Source of the DNA: Schizophyllum amplum
Lineage: Eukaryota; Basidiomycota; Agaricomycetes; Agaricales; Schizophyllaceae
DNA length: 64,000 bases
NCBI GenBank assembly: GCA_007026445.1
Contig: VDMD01000014.1
Location: 1 to 64,000 of the forward strand
Reading direction: 5' to 3'
Shown: piece after piece, positions 24,139 to 35,619 of the stretch
How the letters are laid out: each line of letters begins with the position of its first letter
Position numbering within the stretch: the first letter of the stretch is position 1
Made by a program: the position numbers and the translations under genes
The notes under the pieces: generated by a model
The model's database searches: none
What the model saw: the letters and a program-made list of their open reading frames with translations, nothing else
Told to the model about the DNA's origin: nothing

Positions 24139-26090
24139 CGTGCGCGTTAGAGAGCGACGAAGGAAGGGAGATCAGGTGAAGGAGTTGAGTGTTGCCTGTA
24201 GAAGGTCCGATGCGATTGACGACAAGCTGAACGGCCTGATAGTCTGTGCAAGATACGCTGTCTGAACAATTAGCGTGAGATGGTGCAGCGCTGGCATACG
24301 GCGTGTGGGCGTACCTGGCTCTGGATTGTCGGTCCTGCCGAGCTCGCGCACTTGAGGGCTCTTCAGCAGGATGTAGGTGCATATATGAGTGGTGGGCGAT
24401 TCAGGAGGGCTCGAGCGCGTAAGACCGTCACCGTCTAGGTAGCTCGGTTGAACTGACTGCAGATGAGTGAACATCGCGATCCTTTCTCAAGGTATACAAG
24501 CACATACCACGATGACACGCTGGCCTTTGACATCCGCAAAGTAGTCACGCTTGCAGACATATACGGCGCCTGTGCTGCCCGTCAGCTGAGTTGCCGGACG
24601 TCGAGCTCGAACACGCACCTCTGCCGAACGATCGTCTGAAGTCTTCACGATGGCTATTCGAACATTAACGTTCTATATATATGTGCCCCTAGGCAGAGGT
24701 GACCCCATGTCCTCGCTGCGCTGTCGTGTGTTCGAAGGCGACTTGGACGAGAACCTTCGACGCGAGACGCGAAGTAGGCGGTAAAGACATGGATTCTTCA
24801 GAATGCAGGATGAGCGAATTTGGTCAAGATGCCCTCGTCCCCGTGTACATTCAGGTTCCCTTGGCTGGCTGAGCGTCGCGGCACAAGATGTTTAAAGGTG
24901 AGATGATGATTGATCGATTGATCATGAAGGCAGGGAGCAAGTCGCGCGATCATGCTCTTCTCCTCTTCCCATCACGACGACGCAACCATTTCGATGCTCT
25001 TCTTACCACCATTGGACTCTGGAGTCTAAATCGTGCTATGTAATTATGTGCGCGAAAACTGGTCTGAGGTGTTGTTGGTGGAGACGTGTACCCGGCCGAC
25101 GCTGCAAAGTCGGAAGGGAGCCCAGCCCGTCAGGGGATAGATGGACATCTCCAAGGGCACCATCCTTCCTAGAGCAGCTACGCACGCTCCCCAGTCGCGC
25201 AAGCCGTCGACGAGCTCGTCCGCAACGCAATGTATCATTCCACGGTGCGGTGAGTTGCATATGACCGCCAGACGAAGCACGGTAGGAGCTGACTACACAG
25301 ATAAACCTCGATGAACGTCTATAAAAGCAGCTTAGCACGCTCCTGGATACGAAAGACCGACGTCGCGCGTTCAACCACTCTGACGGGTGACGCTCTGCTT
25401 TGGGAGACATATCCGTACGATGGCGGTGGACAGGGATGCCTGCAGCGAGCGGGAAAGCAGTAAAGTGCGTACACGATTCATCCTTCGTTGCGTTGTCTAA
25501 GACCCCCCAGGTGTCGTCTTTCGTGTCCCTACAACGGAAAACAAATTCCCTAGCAAGAGCAAGCCGCCCCGCACCATGGACGATCACCGCGGAATCCTCG
25601 CAACGACCTCGATTGTCGTCAGCATATCGCTTCAACTCCAACCCCCTGCGCCGGCGCACAGTTGCCCATATCTCCACCTTCAGGCATATGGATGGTCGGG
25701 TGAAGAAGCCGGACATCGTCTATCTGCGGCCTCTTCGACGAGTGACCGCCCTCGGGCATCGACAAGGATGGAAAGAATGGATAAAGAATCGCGACCGCGG
25801 ACAGGTGTGTCGTGTACCAGCTTCTACTGTCTGCGTGTGCTGACGCTCTTGCAGGCTCCAGCGCTGCGACTCGGCCGAACTTTGACCTCTCTTCAGCATG
25901 CTTGTAGCCTCCCTCATGTATGCGCGCAGGGCTTCGACTGGAACGTGATCGGAGCAAGCAGGCACGGCTTTTATCCATCCAGAACTCCTACACCTCCACC
26001 ATCTCAGCCCCTCCCGACGACAGAAAGACATCGCGCCATGTCTTGCCATTCGCACCGCGGGACTGCATTTGTCGACCTCTATCGACATAT
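24139..26090. other. Region without a supported gene; possible minus-strand gene fragment near 24.1-24.65 kb
   Basis: On the minus strand around 24625-24510 one frame reads as a plausible exon (TGSTGAVYVCKRDYFADV) ending in a good donor (gtggtatgtg). Another around 24330-24180 (PFSLSSIASDLLQATLNSF) could be a later exon. I found no ATG and no continuous chain, and the protein is not recognised. From 24670 to 26090 I see nothing supportable. Confidence 0.25.
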
Positions 26091-26095
26091 GTCCG

Positions 26096-26215
26096 GAGGA
26101 GACCATACGACCGGCGGAGGAGGAGACCATACGACCGCGGAGGAGGAGACCATACGACCGACGGAGGAGGAAAACATGCGACCGACGGAGCAAATCATAC
26201 GGCCTACGGAGCATG
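26096..26215. repeat. 24-bp minisatellite, about 5 units
   Basis: Units of 23-24 bp built on gaggagaccatacgaccg with decreasing similarity toward the right end. The array lies just before a second array at 26283-26425. Confidence 0.8.
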
Positions 26216-26282
26216 CCACACCCGCATCAGCATCCATGCCCGACCTCCAGTCGTCATCCCCGCCGTCCTTCAGTCACCACCG

Positions 26283-26425
26283 TCCACCTCCCGATGGGGC
26301 GCCTGTCCGCCTCCCCATGGGGCGCGCGTCCGCCTCCCCATGGGGCGCCTGTCCGCCTCCCGAGGGGGCGCCTGTCCGCCTCCTTGCGCCTGTCCGTCCA
26401 CATGTGGAGCGCCTGTCCGCCTAGC
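26283..26425. repeat. 23-bp minisatellite, about 5 units
   Basis: Tandem units of about 23 bp built on atggggcgcctgtccgcctc. The last unit is diverged (catgtggagcgcctgtccgc). Confidence 0.8.
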
Positions 26426-26469
26426 CCGTACACAAATCCGGCCGTCCTCGCCCAGAGGGCGGACTCATA

Positions 26470-27480
26470 TGATGCTGGATGTCGAGTTTTGCGCTGCTGG
26501 ACCTCAACATCGCGCTGGACCATGACAGCGCGCCGAACCCCGACAGCGCGCTGAACCCCGACATCGCGCTGAACCCCGATATCGCGCTGGACCTCAACGT
26601 CGCAGTGCCGGACCTCAACGTCGCATTGCCGGCCTTCGATGTCGTGTCGGCCCTCGATGCCGGGCTGAACCTCAGCGCAGGGCTGGAATCCCACGTCGGG
26701 CTGCAGCTCACCATTGTGTTGACTTCGACGTCGTGTCGGTCCTCGACGCCGTGCTGGACTTCGACGTCGTCCCCGACCTCGTCCTCCTACTGGACATCAA
26801 CGTCACCCCAGCCCCGACGTCGTTCCGGACCTCAACGTCGCGCTTAACCTCATCGTTGTGTTGGCCCTCGACATCGTGTCGGACCTTGACATCGTGTCGG
26901 ACATTGACTTCGTGTCGAACCTCAATGTCGGGTTGAACCTCGACGTCAGTATGAGCCTCGACGTCGCGCCTGGACCTCGACGTCGCGCTGGGCCTTGATG
27001 TCGCGCGCAGCTCCTCCTACTGGATCGCGACGTTCTGCTGGACCCCCGTGTCGTGTTAGACCTCGATGTCGGGGCGGACCCCCCATCGGGTTAAACTTTT
27101 GGCGTCGTGCAGTAGCTCTTCCTCGTTCTGGACCTCATCGTCGCGGTAGACCTCGACGCCTTCGCCTTCGTGGTGTGCCTCAGCGTCGTCCTGGACGTCA
27201 ACATCGTGCTGGACAGGGACGTCGTGCTGAACCCCGACGTCTGGCTGAATCTCCACGTCGTGTCGAACCTCAGCGTCGTGGTGTACCCCCGTGTAGGGCT
27301 CAACCTCAACATCGTGGCAAACCTCAACGTCTTCGTGCTGCCAGTGCCTTACCGTCGTGCGGCAGGTCCCCCTCGCGATGGAGATCTCGGCGTCGTGCTA
27401 GACCACGATGTCCCGCCTTGACCTCAGGCTGGACATCAACGTCGTCTCGGACCTCGACGTCATGCTGGACCTCGTAAGAG
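26470..27480. repeat. 1-kb degenerate 18-bp minisatellite with codon-multiple period
   Basis: About 1 kb of diverged units of the form gtcgtgtcggacctcgac, period 18 bp. Eighteen bases equal six codons, so stop-poor frames run across much of the array on both strands. They give Asp/Leu/Asn/Val-rich plus-strand and Glu/Val/Gln/Arg-rich minus-strand peptides. Occasional indels break each frame. No start, signal peptide or splice-consistent flank supports a gene. Confidence 0.8.
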
Positions 27481-27951
27481 GGGGCGGACAATATGCCTTT
27501 TTGAGCCGGTGCGAGCGACATGAAAGGTAGGATCAGTGTTTGCCCTCTTACAAGTTACAAGCGCCCTCGTATTGACCCGACTTTTAGTGCCGGCCAAGCT
27601 TACAGGACGGTCGCAACGACCTCAGATATTTGTCGTGATCAATTGAGGAGCATCAGACTTCGCTGCGGGTAGTCCTCTTGTAGTGTCATCCTAGCGTTAG
27701 GGAGAAGTTCAATGAAGCTGAATGCGCCGCGAGTATGAAAGAATGACTTCGGTAGCTACTGTCAAAGTCGGTAAAATTGTAGCGGTGCAGCGAAGTTGCG
27801 AAACCCAGGCAGGATTCGAATCGAAGGTGCGTGGGGTTGATTTTTGAACATAACTCACGTGATCATTTCTCGTGCTTTGCCAGCGCCATGCCTTCGCGCT
27901 TCCATCGCGCTCATCATCAACCCAGACACTCAGATAACTGCTGCTTGTCCT

Positions 27952-29780
27952 ATGGCGAAGACGGCGCCTGCTCAGTTCCGGGACCTTATGCGGGACTTTG
28001 TGCTCGCAGAAGCCTCAGGCCGGACTGTGCTGATCGACAAGATCAAGCGACTCTTGCGCTCAGGCAGGCCACTTGAAGCTCTTGAAGTCAGCCCCTTCGA
28101 CCTCTCCCAGGAGTCGAGGGTCCTCCATTCACCGTCTGTACGAGACGTTCTCGTCATCTTCGAGGCATTCGGCAACACAGCCAGGTCCGACGACAGTCAG
28201 ACAAGTGCTCTAGCCGGCGCCATCTCAGGCTACCTACGCACCCGATGCGTAGCAATCGCCGACTGGCTCGAATTCCTTCTGCCCACCAACAACTATCTTG
28301 ATCTTCCGCTCGCATACCACGCGCATGTCCTGCAGCCGATGTCCCAGATGCTTGCTGGCCTCTTCCATCTCAAGGCCCAGTTAATGGACGCCCTGGCCGC
28401 GGTACCGCACCTTTACAAGGTCCTCTTCTCCCTATGGCTCCACCTGCAACCGTACATCACCAGCGTCCCCCAGGATGTGACCCATCAGGAGATATACAGG
28501 TGCACGGAGTTCGCCATCCGCGATGCCATACGAATACCCGGAGTCGCAGACGCAACGAAAGCGCTGGACAATCTTGCCGCGGAATGCGCGCTAGATGTCG
28601 TCAAACACCGACCACGCCGATTCTACAAGCTAGCGGTCAGGTGCATTCCCCGCCTCATGGCGTCAGGCGTCGAGCAGACCTTCGTGGAGGCTCACCTCAA
28701 CGCCATCATGCTCTATGCCGCCCAATCGCTTCGCATGCAGTCTTACCCGCGCGAAGTCGTGCGTACGATCGTCGAGACACTGCGCGCGCTGCAGGAGAAG
28801 CCAGAAGGACAAACGGCTGCATCGTACGCCTGTCAGATCCTCATGTGTATCTGGTGTAGCGCCGATCCGGGCGATCGCCGAACGCTGGTGTGGGCCGTGC
28901 AAAATGGTGTGCTGCCGCTTCTGCTTACTTTGGGGAAAACCCACAAAGACGAGTTCTTGGCGGTGGCGCTTCGATTCGTCAGCTCGCGAACGACGCAGGT
29001 GGATGTGCTGAAGGCACTGTGCCGAAAGGGTGGTGTCGAGCATTGCTCTTTTCGCGCGGCGTCAGTGTGCTTTCCGTACCTCGAGGGTGCGATTGCCATG
29101 GATCTCAACCTTCAGGAGCGCACATTTCTTCTAAACCGGTTTTTTGGCAAGACGTGCGCGTACGGATCGGTGAGCTCGACGAAGTGGTTTGATGTCTTCC
29201 GCTCACGCTCGCACGCTAGTGTCCTTCCAAGCCAGACGAGTCGCGCTCCAATATGTACCGCTGCTCCAAATGCTTGCACATCTGTTACTGCTCAAAGGAA
29301 TGCCAACGAGCAGACTGGCTTGTACACAATAAGGACAACCAATGTTCCAGGCTCGACATCCAGGTCTTGTCCGGTGCGTGTCTGCCATCATCACTCGACT
29401 CGTGTATCTCACTGTAGCATGTAGGTAATATATGCACGCTGGACGCGCTCTTCGCAATAACGTGCGCTAAATCGCATGTATGCCGCAACGCGCAAAAGCT
29501 CCTCGACGAATTAGCGCACCCTCATAACGCTCCCTTTACCGTTGCGTTCTACAGGATTAATGTCAACCTCATGGACATGTTACAGACGCACGAGATCGCC
29601 GTACACCAACAGGGCAAGCAAGAATTCCCGGAAACGTGGTGCTTGGTAACCGCCACCGTCTCCCAAGACATGGCGATAGATCGTGAGGCGACGGTCCGTG
29701 TTATGGACTTGAGTCTGGCAGCATTCAAGGCGTACCTATCGGAGTCCGCCGAGCTTCTGTCAAACCCTTGTTCGATGTAG
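27952..29780 (+). CDS. MYND-finger protein C
   Basis: Three exons in phase (27952-29169, 29220-29373, 29425-29780) give 575 residues. The ATG at 27952 (MAKTAPAQ) matches the start position of the paralogs. The helical domain carries the family signatures (VSPFDLSQESRVLHS; ADWLEFLLP; PHLYKVLFSLWLHL; DRRTLVWAVQNGVLPLL). Exon 2 is the most canonical MYND finger in the window: C-P-S-K, then YRCSKCLHICYCSKECQ, RADW, H and a final C. Exon 3 opens GNICTLDALFAITCAKSHV, equivalent to the xDAHFxxxCGR opening of other copies, and is otherwise diverged. It lies about 390 bp before repeat element R1. The gene appears intact. Confidence 0.87.
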
Positions 29781-30171
29781 AATATCTCCCTATACATCTT
29801 ATTTCGGCGTTCCTTTTGCATAGCCACTGTCGCGGTTGTCTACATTGGTGAGGGTTTGTAAACGAGCCCTGCTCATATGAGATGGTCAGGCCGTCCGGAG
29901 CGCCTGCTTTTGATTACCTCTTTCCGTGCCACAGCTATCTTTCAGGACATATCCCACACACTCGAAATTCTACATAGGAATTTGGAGCCACCTGTTACAC
30001 TCCGACACCCGGGGGCCACCGCTTCTCAAGCATTGGACGTTGAGTAAACGTTGAGCCTCCTTAATACCCAGTCCAAGTCTAGAGGGCGCTGTAGGATCAG
30101 CCCTCTGTATATACTTTCTCTTGTACAGTACTTATGTATACACTGTGTACTCAGGCCTCAAAGCCACACAT

Positions 30172-30690
30172 CGCGAGGATGCGGCACAAAAAATTACGCG
30201 TCCACAGAGGGAGTCGACCCTCTGCTGGAGTGAACGCGTGCATCTGCCGAAGGCAGCCCCAGCGGTGTATTGATACCCGGCGTGTCGCACGCGACCACTC
30301 ATATGGTAGGGCCGCGGAGCGCCCGCGCCCACGGGACAGTGCCGTCAGGGGGGAAAGGGCCCAGCGGAGGGGAGCCTCCCCTATAACACTCCTGTGCGGA
30401 CGGCTCAGCTCTGAGGCTCAATCCAGAGGATCGAGGCAGCAGAGCGAGCTCAGCATCCACCGCCTCTCCCTATACGCGGCGCAGGCCATGACCTGCGCCT
30501 CGCTGCAGACGCTCCCCGAGCCAAAAGCCCCCCGGAGCTCGAGCCTAGGTACACAGAGCAAGCTCTGCACAACCAGGCTCTACGGGGGGCCGGGTCAATG
30601 ACGGAGAACCGCCCAGGAGGTATCGTGAGATACGTCTGCAAGGGAGGAAGGGGAATGACGGCTCGCCTGTGATCAGCGGATTTATATACT
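30172..30690 (+). repeat. R1: dispersed promoter-associated element
   Basis: First of four long copies of an element also found at 34975-35548 (inverted), 56592-57195 and 57416-58035, with a partial copy at 41825-42045. The left end shares atcgcgaggatgcgg and a following aaaaaattacgcgtcc. A hairpin with arms of the type CGTCCAC-AGAGGG lies at about 30205-30240. A second landmark is gtgtattgatacccggcgtg. The right part has tgcaagggaggaagggg followed by a TATA-like box (tttatatac, about 30680). The element ends about 205 bp before the ATG of an F-box gene in the same direction. Confidence 0.85.
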
Positions 30691-30895
30691 GCAGGGCACG
30701 TGTCCGGTGACCGGGGCTGGCTGCTGCCGGCAATGATTCTTTTGTTCTCCCATTTATGGTTATGCATGGTCCGGTCCGGTGTTATCTCCGTGCGGGCACA
30801 ATGCGAGGTCCCTTGTCTTCTTCTCTCATCTCCCCCCTCATCCCCTGTATCCTGCTCGAAGCTGCTGCTCAAGCTCTTAGAGCGAGAACTCAGTC

Positions 30896-32564
30896 ATGAC
30901 ACGTCGCTCTAAATCAAAAATGCGCGCTCGCTACACTTACAATGCCAGTCATCATCCTGCGCCCGCATATCGCAACCTACTCTCGACGGAACTATGGCAC
31001 AGCATCTTCTCGTACTGCCTGCCAGCTACTCTCTTCGCCGTCCGAGACTCGTGTCGGATGTTTCGTGATATCGTGGATCACCGCAACGGTATCCTTCTTG
31101 CGCGCGCTCCTCTGTTGCTTCCATGCCCCCCTCCGGACCCTCGGAAATACATGCGACTCGAAGGTCCCTTCACATCCCGTGTCATGCGCGACTTCTTTGG
31201 CATCACAAACTCGCGCGCACCCGGGCTGTATGGCAGTGCTACTTACACGCGGCTGCTGTTCCTTCCAGGGAAATGCTACGTGAGACGTCGCCCGCTTCTT
31301 GTTTCCAGGCTACCTTCTCACCATAAGCCTCCAGATGTGCAAAAAAATCACAGAGGGCCCACCAGCATCGATACATAGCAAACTATACCTGTGTTCCGTC
31401 CGTAAAATTCGCTTTCATTCACTTTACTTCATACTCATACACTTCACGGGAGTCCTGCAAACGGAGGTTCTTTCGGTTAGCAGTCTTCGAATAACCTTGA
31501 AAACCTCATGACTGTGACTTGCAGGTCGGAGGTTGATGTTCTACACTCGCACCGAGATTCTCTCCCGGCGCACGTTATGAAGCCTGACCGCTTTATCGTG
31601 CCATGGCTTCCGCGAATAGCGTACACGAGGGCACGCAGGAGGGCGGGGGTCCTTATTCATGACCTGAAGAGCGCCAGAAGGGAGTATAAAATGGAAGTCA
31701 TCAGCCCCGCCACGCGAAAGGAGCGAGAGCGTCGCAAAAAGGCACTCTTCAAGGTTGGTTACACGTCGCTATCTCATTCTGGTCCATTTTTATTGATTAA
31801 TTGCTCCAGCGATATTCGTACCGATGCCGCTTGTCTAAAGTTCTCTTCACGGTGCGCTTTTAATTTGCCAGAATCGACGACGATCTGACTCCTTGCCAGT
31901 TTCAATGTTACATCGACGACTGGTCGCGCAAGCTAGCCAGATTTGAAAAGGGCACCACCTGCGCTAAATCACGCCGGTGCGTCGCTTTCTAGATCGCCAT
32001 ATCTACTAGCCCGCTCATATCCATCGCAACCAGTCTAGACGAGTCCGCTCTAATAAAGCGGCGCATCCCTGCGTCCATCATGCACGAGCCTACCACACGA
32101 TCTAGGCGCTCCGTCATCAGGCGCCCACAGGGCCTACAGCACATCGCGACATTGCAGCTCAGAAGCGCTGCCCTCTCCAAATTAAGGTCCAGCCGTCGCA
32201 AATGCGACCACTGTGGCGTCGTGGTAAGTGCCCTCCGTCTCGACGCGCACGTTGCGCAATAGTAAGTCGCATTCCGTGATCACGCCGCGTACCTGTGTGC
32301 TGACGATGCTTTTCCTCCTAGTCATCCCGGTCAACTTCCTGAAAGCCGCCCCGACGTCGAGACTGGTGAGCTCAAGTATCGTTGCGAGCTATGCGAAGAG
32401 AATCCGCTCAAGTGGTACACGGCGCTTTCGGTGCAAGCCCATCAGTATCATAAGTATGTCCTCCTGTTAGTACCTGCTTCGAGCTTTCTCTGACTTGTTA
32501 TGCCTTCAGACATGGCATACGCGTGCCGCAGACGAAGGAGTGTAGCAATATCATTGAATTATAA
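30896..32564 (+). CDS. F-box protein with two C-terminal zinc-finger-like modules, copy 1
   Basis: Nine exons by comparison with copy 3. The N-terminus (MTRRSKSK) is followed by the F-box (LSTELWHSIFSYCLPATLF, then AVRDSCRMFRDIV) and LYGSATYTRLLF. Exon 3 codes for a CKRRFF segment. Its acceptor, AG in copies 2 and 3, is mutated to GG here, but another AG 3 bp downstream (31452-31453) keeps the frame at the cost of one residue. Exon 4 is basic (RKERERRKKALFK). Exon 6 is FQCYIDDW. Exons 7-9 encode CDHCGVVV...LDAHVAQYHPG and CELCEENPLKW...AHQYHKHG, both C2H2-like. The stop is at 32562-32564. It converges on copy 2. Likely an SCF adaptor; the zinc modules may bind targets or nucleic acid (inference). 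Confidence 0.8.
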
Positions 32565-33118
32565 TGTCGATGCAGAGTTCTATACAAAATTTCCTCATTT
32601 AACATGAACCCCGCAAGCAGTAATCAGGTCATGAAAAAATAGGCGAAGTTACCGTCGCGCGCTGCCGTCAGCTCAGCCAGAAAGGACCAAGGACCTGCGC
32701 GACGGACTCACTGACCTGCGCTCGGAATTGCGCCCGCGCTCGTCACCTTTGGTGTGATGATGATTTCAAGTCATTCATAGCCTTCGCGCGACGACTTTAG
32801 TCCACAGCGGCAAGAGCATCTGCCATCTTGACGACAAAAATGTATGCTCACCGTGACGACCTGCGCCGTCCTCCTTGCTCCCGGTCGGTAGCCTATCAAC
32901 AGCTGTCCCGATAAGTAAGTCAACACTGGCGCTCTCAGCCGCCGTAAACCGCTTCGGATACGAGAGTATAGTAATGTGGACTTTCCTGAGAAAAACAGAT
33001 ACACAATCTGACTATCTGGTGACGGCGCCGTTGCGGTAATTTGAAGCCTTCGAAGATTCTCGCGCGAGCATGACTTGTTATAGAAACCGATAGAGCAGCA
33101 TTTGATAATATTGCTACG
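32565..33118. other. Intergenic region between convergent F-box copies
   Basis: This 554-bp interval lies between the stop codons of two convergent paralogs. I see no open frame, repeat unit or RNA gene that can be supported. Confidence 0.5.
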
Positions 33119-34752
33119 CTATTTCAGCTTCGGTATACGTATTCCATGCCTACAGGCGCAGAAAGTCAGTAACAGCGAGCGGGAAGTCAGAAGACATACT
33201 TGTGATACCGGTGTGCTTGCAACGAGCTTTTCGAGAGCCACTTGACCGGCTCACTTTCGCAAAGCGTGCAGCTATACTCAGGCGTACCCGTATCAGCGTT
33301 GAGACGGCTTCCGAGAAGCTGATCGGCATGACTGGGAGGAGGCGCGCATCATCAGCATCTCTGCATGAGACGGTATGACAGAAAGTGCGACTTACTGTTG
33401 CGCGACGTGCGCGTCGAGACGAAGAGCGCCTACGACAACGCCGCATTGGTCGCACCTCCGACGCCTGGACTTGGACTTGAAGATAGTGGCGCTCCTGAGC
33501 CTGGTCAATGCGATGTGTTGCAGGTTCTTCGTGCGTTTGGCGACAAAGCGTCGTGCGGCAGACCCGTGAGTCAGGCGCGCAGGGATGCGTCGCTTCAGAG
33601 CGACCTTGCTTAGGCTGATTGTGATGAACATGAATGGCGGGTCGAGCTGACAGCCGAACGACGCACCGACGATGGTTAGCGCGACTGATGTTCTTCTCCA
33701 TGATGCCCGTCTCACGTATCCAGTCGTCGACGTAACATTGAAACTGGAAAGAAGTCAGAGAATTGCCCCCGTGAATATTCTGGAAACGCACAGTCAAGAG
33801 AGCTTTCCTCAAGTGGCATCGGTGCGAGTATTGCTGAAGATTCGTTAGATTCCAAGGACCGCGCTGAGATCTGACGTGCAACAGACTTTGAAGAGCGCCT
33901 CTTTGCGTCGTTTCCGCTCCTCTGGTGTATGCGGGCTCACGATTTCTCTGATAAATTCTCTTCTAGCCTTCTTCAGGTCTCGAATTAGAACCACCGTCCT
34001 CCTACGTCCGCTCGTATACGTCAAGTGCGGAAGCCATGGCACGATGTGCCGGTCACACAAGGCGCGCCCCGGGAGATAACGTCGATGTGGCTTCAGGAAA
34101 TGAACCTGCGACCTGTGAGTCCACGGCGTTAGATAAAGTTTGAGGCAGACATGATGATGACGACCCACCAGAAAAAGTTCTGTTTGCATCGCGCCTGTCA
34201 AGTTGATTAGCATGAAGCAGCACGGACTGGCTGATAATGGCACTGACGGAGCACGTGTAAACCTTGCTGTAAAGCGACATCGGGGGCCCTTCTGTTGTCT
34301 GCTTGCACACCTGAAGGACGAGTGTAAGTCATGAGCGAGCTCATAGCATCGACGCAGAAGCGTACAGTGCATTTGCCCGGTTGGAATAGCAGCCGTGTGT
34401 AGGTAGCGCTGCCGTAGAGTCCGCGCGTGCGTGATTTGCCTATGCCAAAGAAGTCTCGCATAGCACGGAAGGTGAGGGGATTTCCAATGAGTTGCATGTA
34501 CCTGCGAGGGTCTGGGGGAGCGAAAGGAAGTAACAAAGGTGCTCGAGCGAGCAGGACACCGCTGTCACGGTCGATAATGTCACGGAACATCCGGCAAGTG
34601 TCGCGAACGGCGAATAGCGTTGCTGGAAGGCAGTAAGAGAAGACGATGTACCACAGCTCCGCCGAGAGGAGGTCACGGTACGCTGGTGTCGTCAGACCAT
34701 GAGTAGTGATGTAAGCGAAGCGAAGACGTTTGTGCTTTGAGCGCCGTGCCAT
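33119..34752 (-). CDS. F-box protein with two C-terminal zinc-finger-like modules, copy 2
   Basis: The ATG at 34752 (MARRSKHK) opens the same architecture as copies 1 and 3. The F-box is LSAELWYIVFSYCLPATLF, AVRDTCRMFRDII, followed by LYGSATYTRLLFQPGKC. Exon 2 starts VCKQTTEGPP. Exon 3 reads ARCKQNFFW across the splice. Exon 4 is basic (TPEERKRRKEALFK). Exon 6 is FQCYVDDWIRE. The zinc-like modules are CDQCGVVV...LDAHVAQ and CTLCESEPVKW...AHRYHKHG. The C-terminus is shorter (KLK, stop at 33119-33121). All splice phases match copy 3. The promoter side carries repeat element R2 in the same relative orientation as R1 to copy 1, so copies 1 and 2 form an inverted pair. The gene appears intact. Confidence 0.82.
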
Positions 34753-34974
34753 GACACTGGGGTCAAGGACAAGGATGTCTGGGCAGTCAACGAAGATCAG
34801 TCGCAGATGACGGAGAAAGACAAAGGGTTTATCAAAAGGAACTGGTGACCGCCCGTCCGGACTCCGGAGGCGTCCTGTTCCGGATCAGACCATTCATGAC
34901 CGTAAGAGGAAGGAAGAACAAAAGAGTCTTTAATCAGCGGAGACCGGTCCGATGCAGGCAGCACGTGGTGCTGT

Positions 34975-35548
34975 GCGGTGCATATATAAATCCGCGGCTT
35001 CGACCTGGGAAACGGTAAAAACCCCTCCTCCTCCCTCGCAGACTGGTTCTCACACGATATCGCCTGGTCGGTTCTCCCGGCATTGAAGGGGCCTCCCGAG
35101 GGTCTGGCTATGCCAGGCTCTACGCTCCGGGAAGGCCTGCGGGTCGGGGAGCCATCTGCAGCGTGGTGCAGGCCGTCGTGTAGCGCGGGCATGATTCGTT
35201 ATGTAGCGCGAATGACGCCCTGCGCCACGTATAGGGAGAGGCGGTGGATACTGAGCTTGCTCTGATGCCTCGAGCTGAAGAGTTGAGCCGTCCGCATAGG
35301 AGGGCTATAGGGGAGGATCCCCTTCGTTGGGCACTTGCCCCCCTGGCTCCTCGTCCCACGGGCGCGGGCGCTCAGCGACCCTACCATATGGCCTTTGCTG
35401 GCCGATGAGTGGTCGTCTGACACGCCGGGTATCAATACACCGCTGGGGCTGCCTTCGCGCAGGTGCACACGTCTATCCCAGCAGAGGGCCGACTCCCTTT
35501 GAAGACGTGTAATTTTTTGTCTCGCATCCTCGCGATGCATGGTTTCTG
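34975..35548 (-). repeat. R2: promoter-associated element, inverted
   Basis: Minus-strand copy of the R element: atcgcgaggatgcgagac followed by aaaaaattacacgtc at about 35545-35510, ggagtcggccctctgctgg, then gtattgatacccggcgtgtc. It ends with gcgagggaggaggagggg and a TATA-like run (atttatatatg) at about 34985. The TATA-like run is about 235 bp from the ATG of F-box copy 2. Confidence 0.85.
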
Positions 35549-35619
35549 AGACCTGTGCTATGTAATAAATGTATTATACATTGCTATCAGAAGTTTGACC
35601 ACTGCGGTGATTGTTCAGT

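Noticed and set aside
25576..26424. Plus-strand open frame of about 280 codons
   Set aside because: The second half is minisatellite and the first half shows no conserved motif. An antisense frame of similar quality exists.
27800..27832. tRNA-like B-box (ggattcgaatc)
   Set aside because: The flanking bases do not form a T stem on either strand and there is no A-box or acceptor stem at the right distance.
30172..30600. R element as a protein-coding gene
   Set aside because: Frames differ among the four copies and are not conserved, whereas non-coding landmarks (hairpin, TATA-like end) are.
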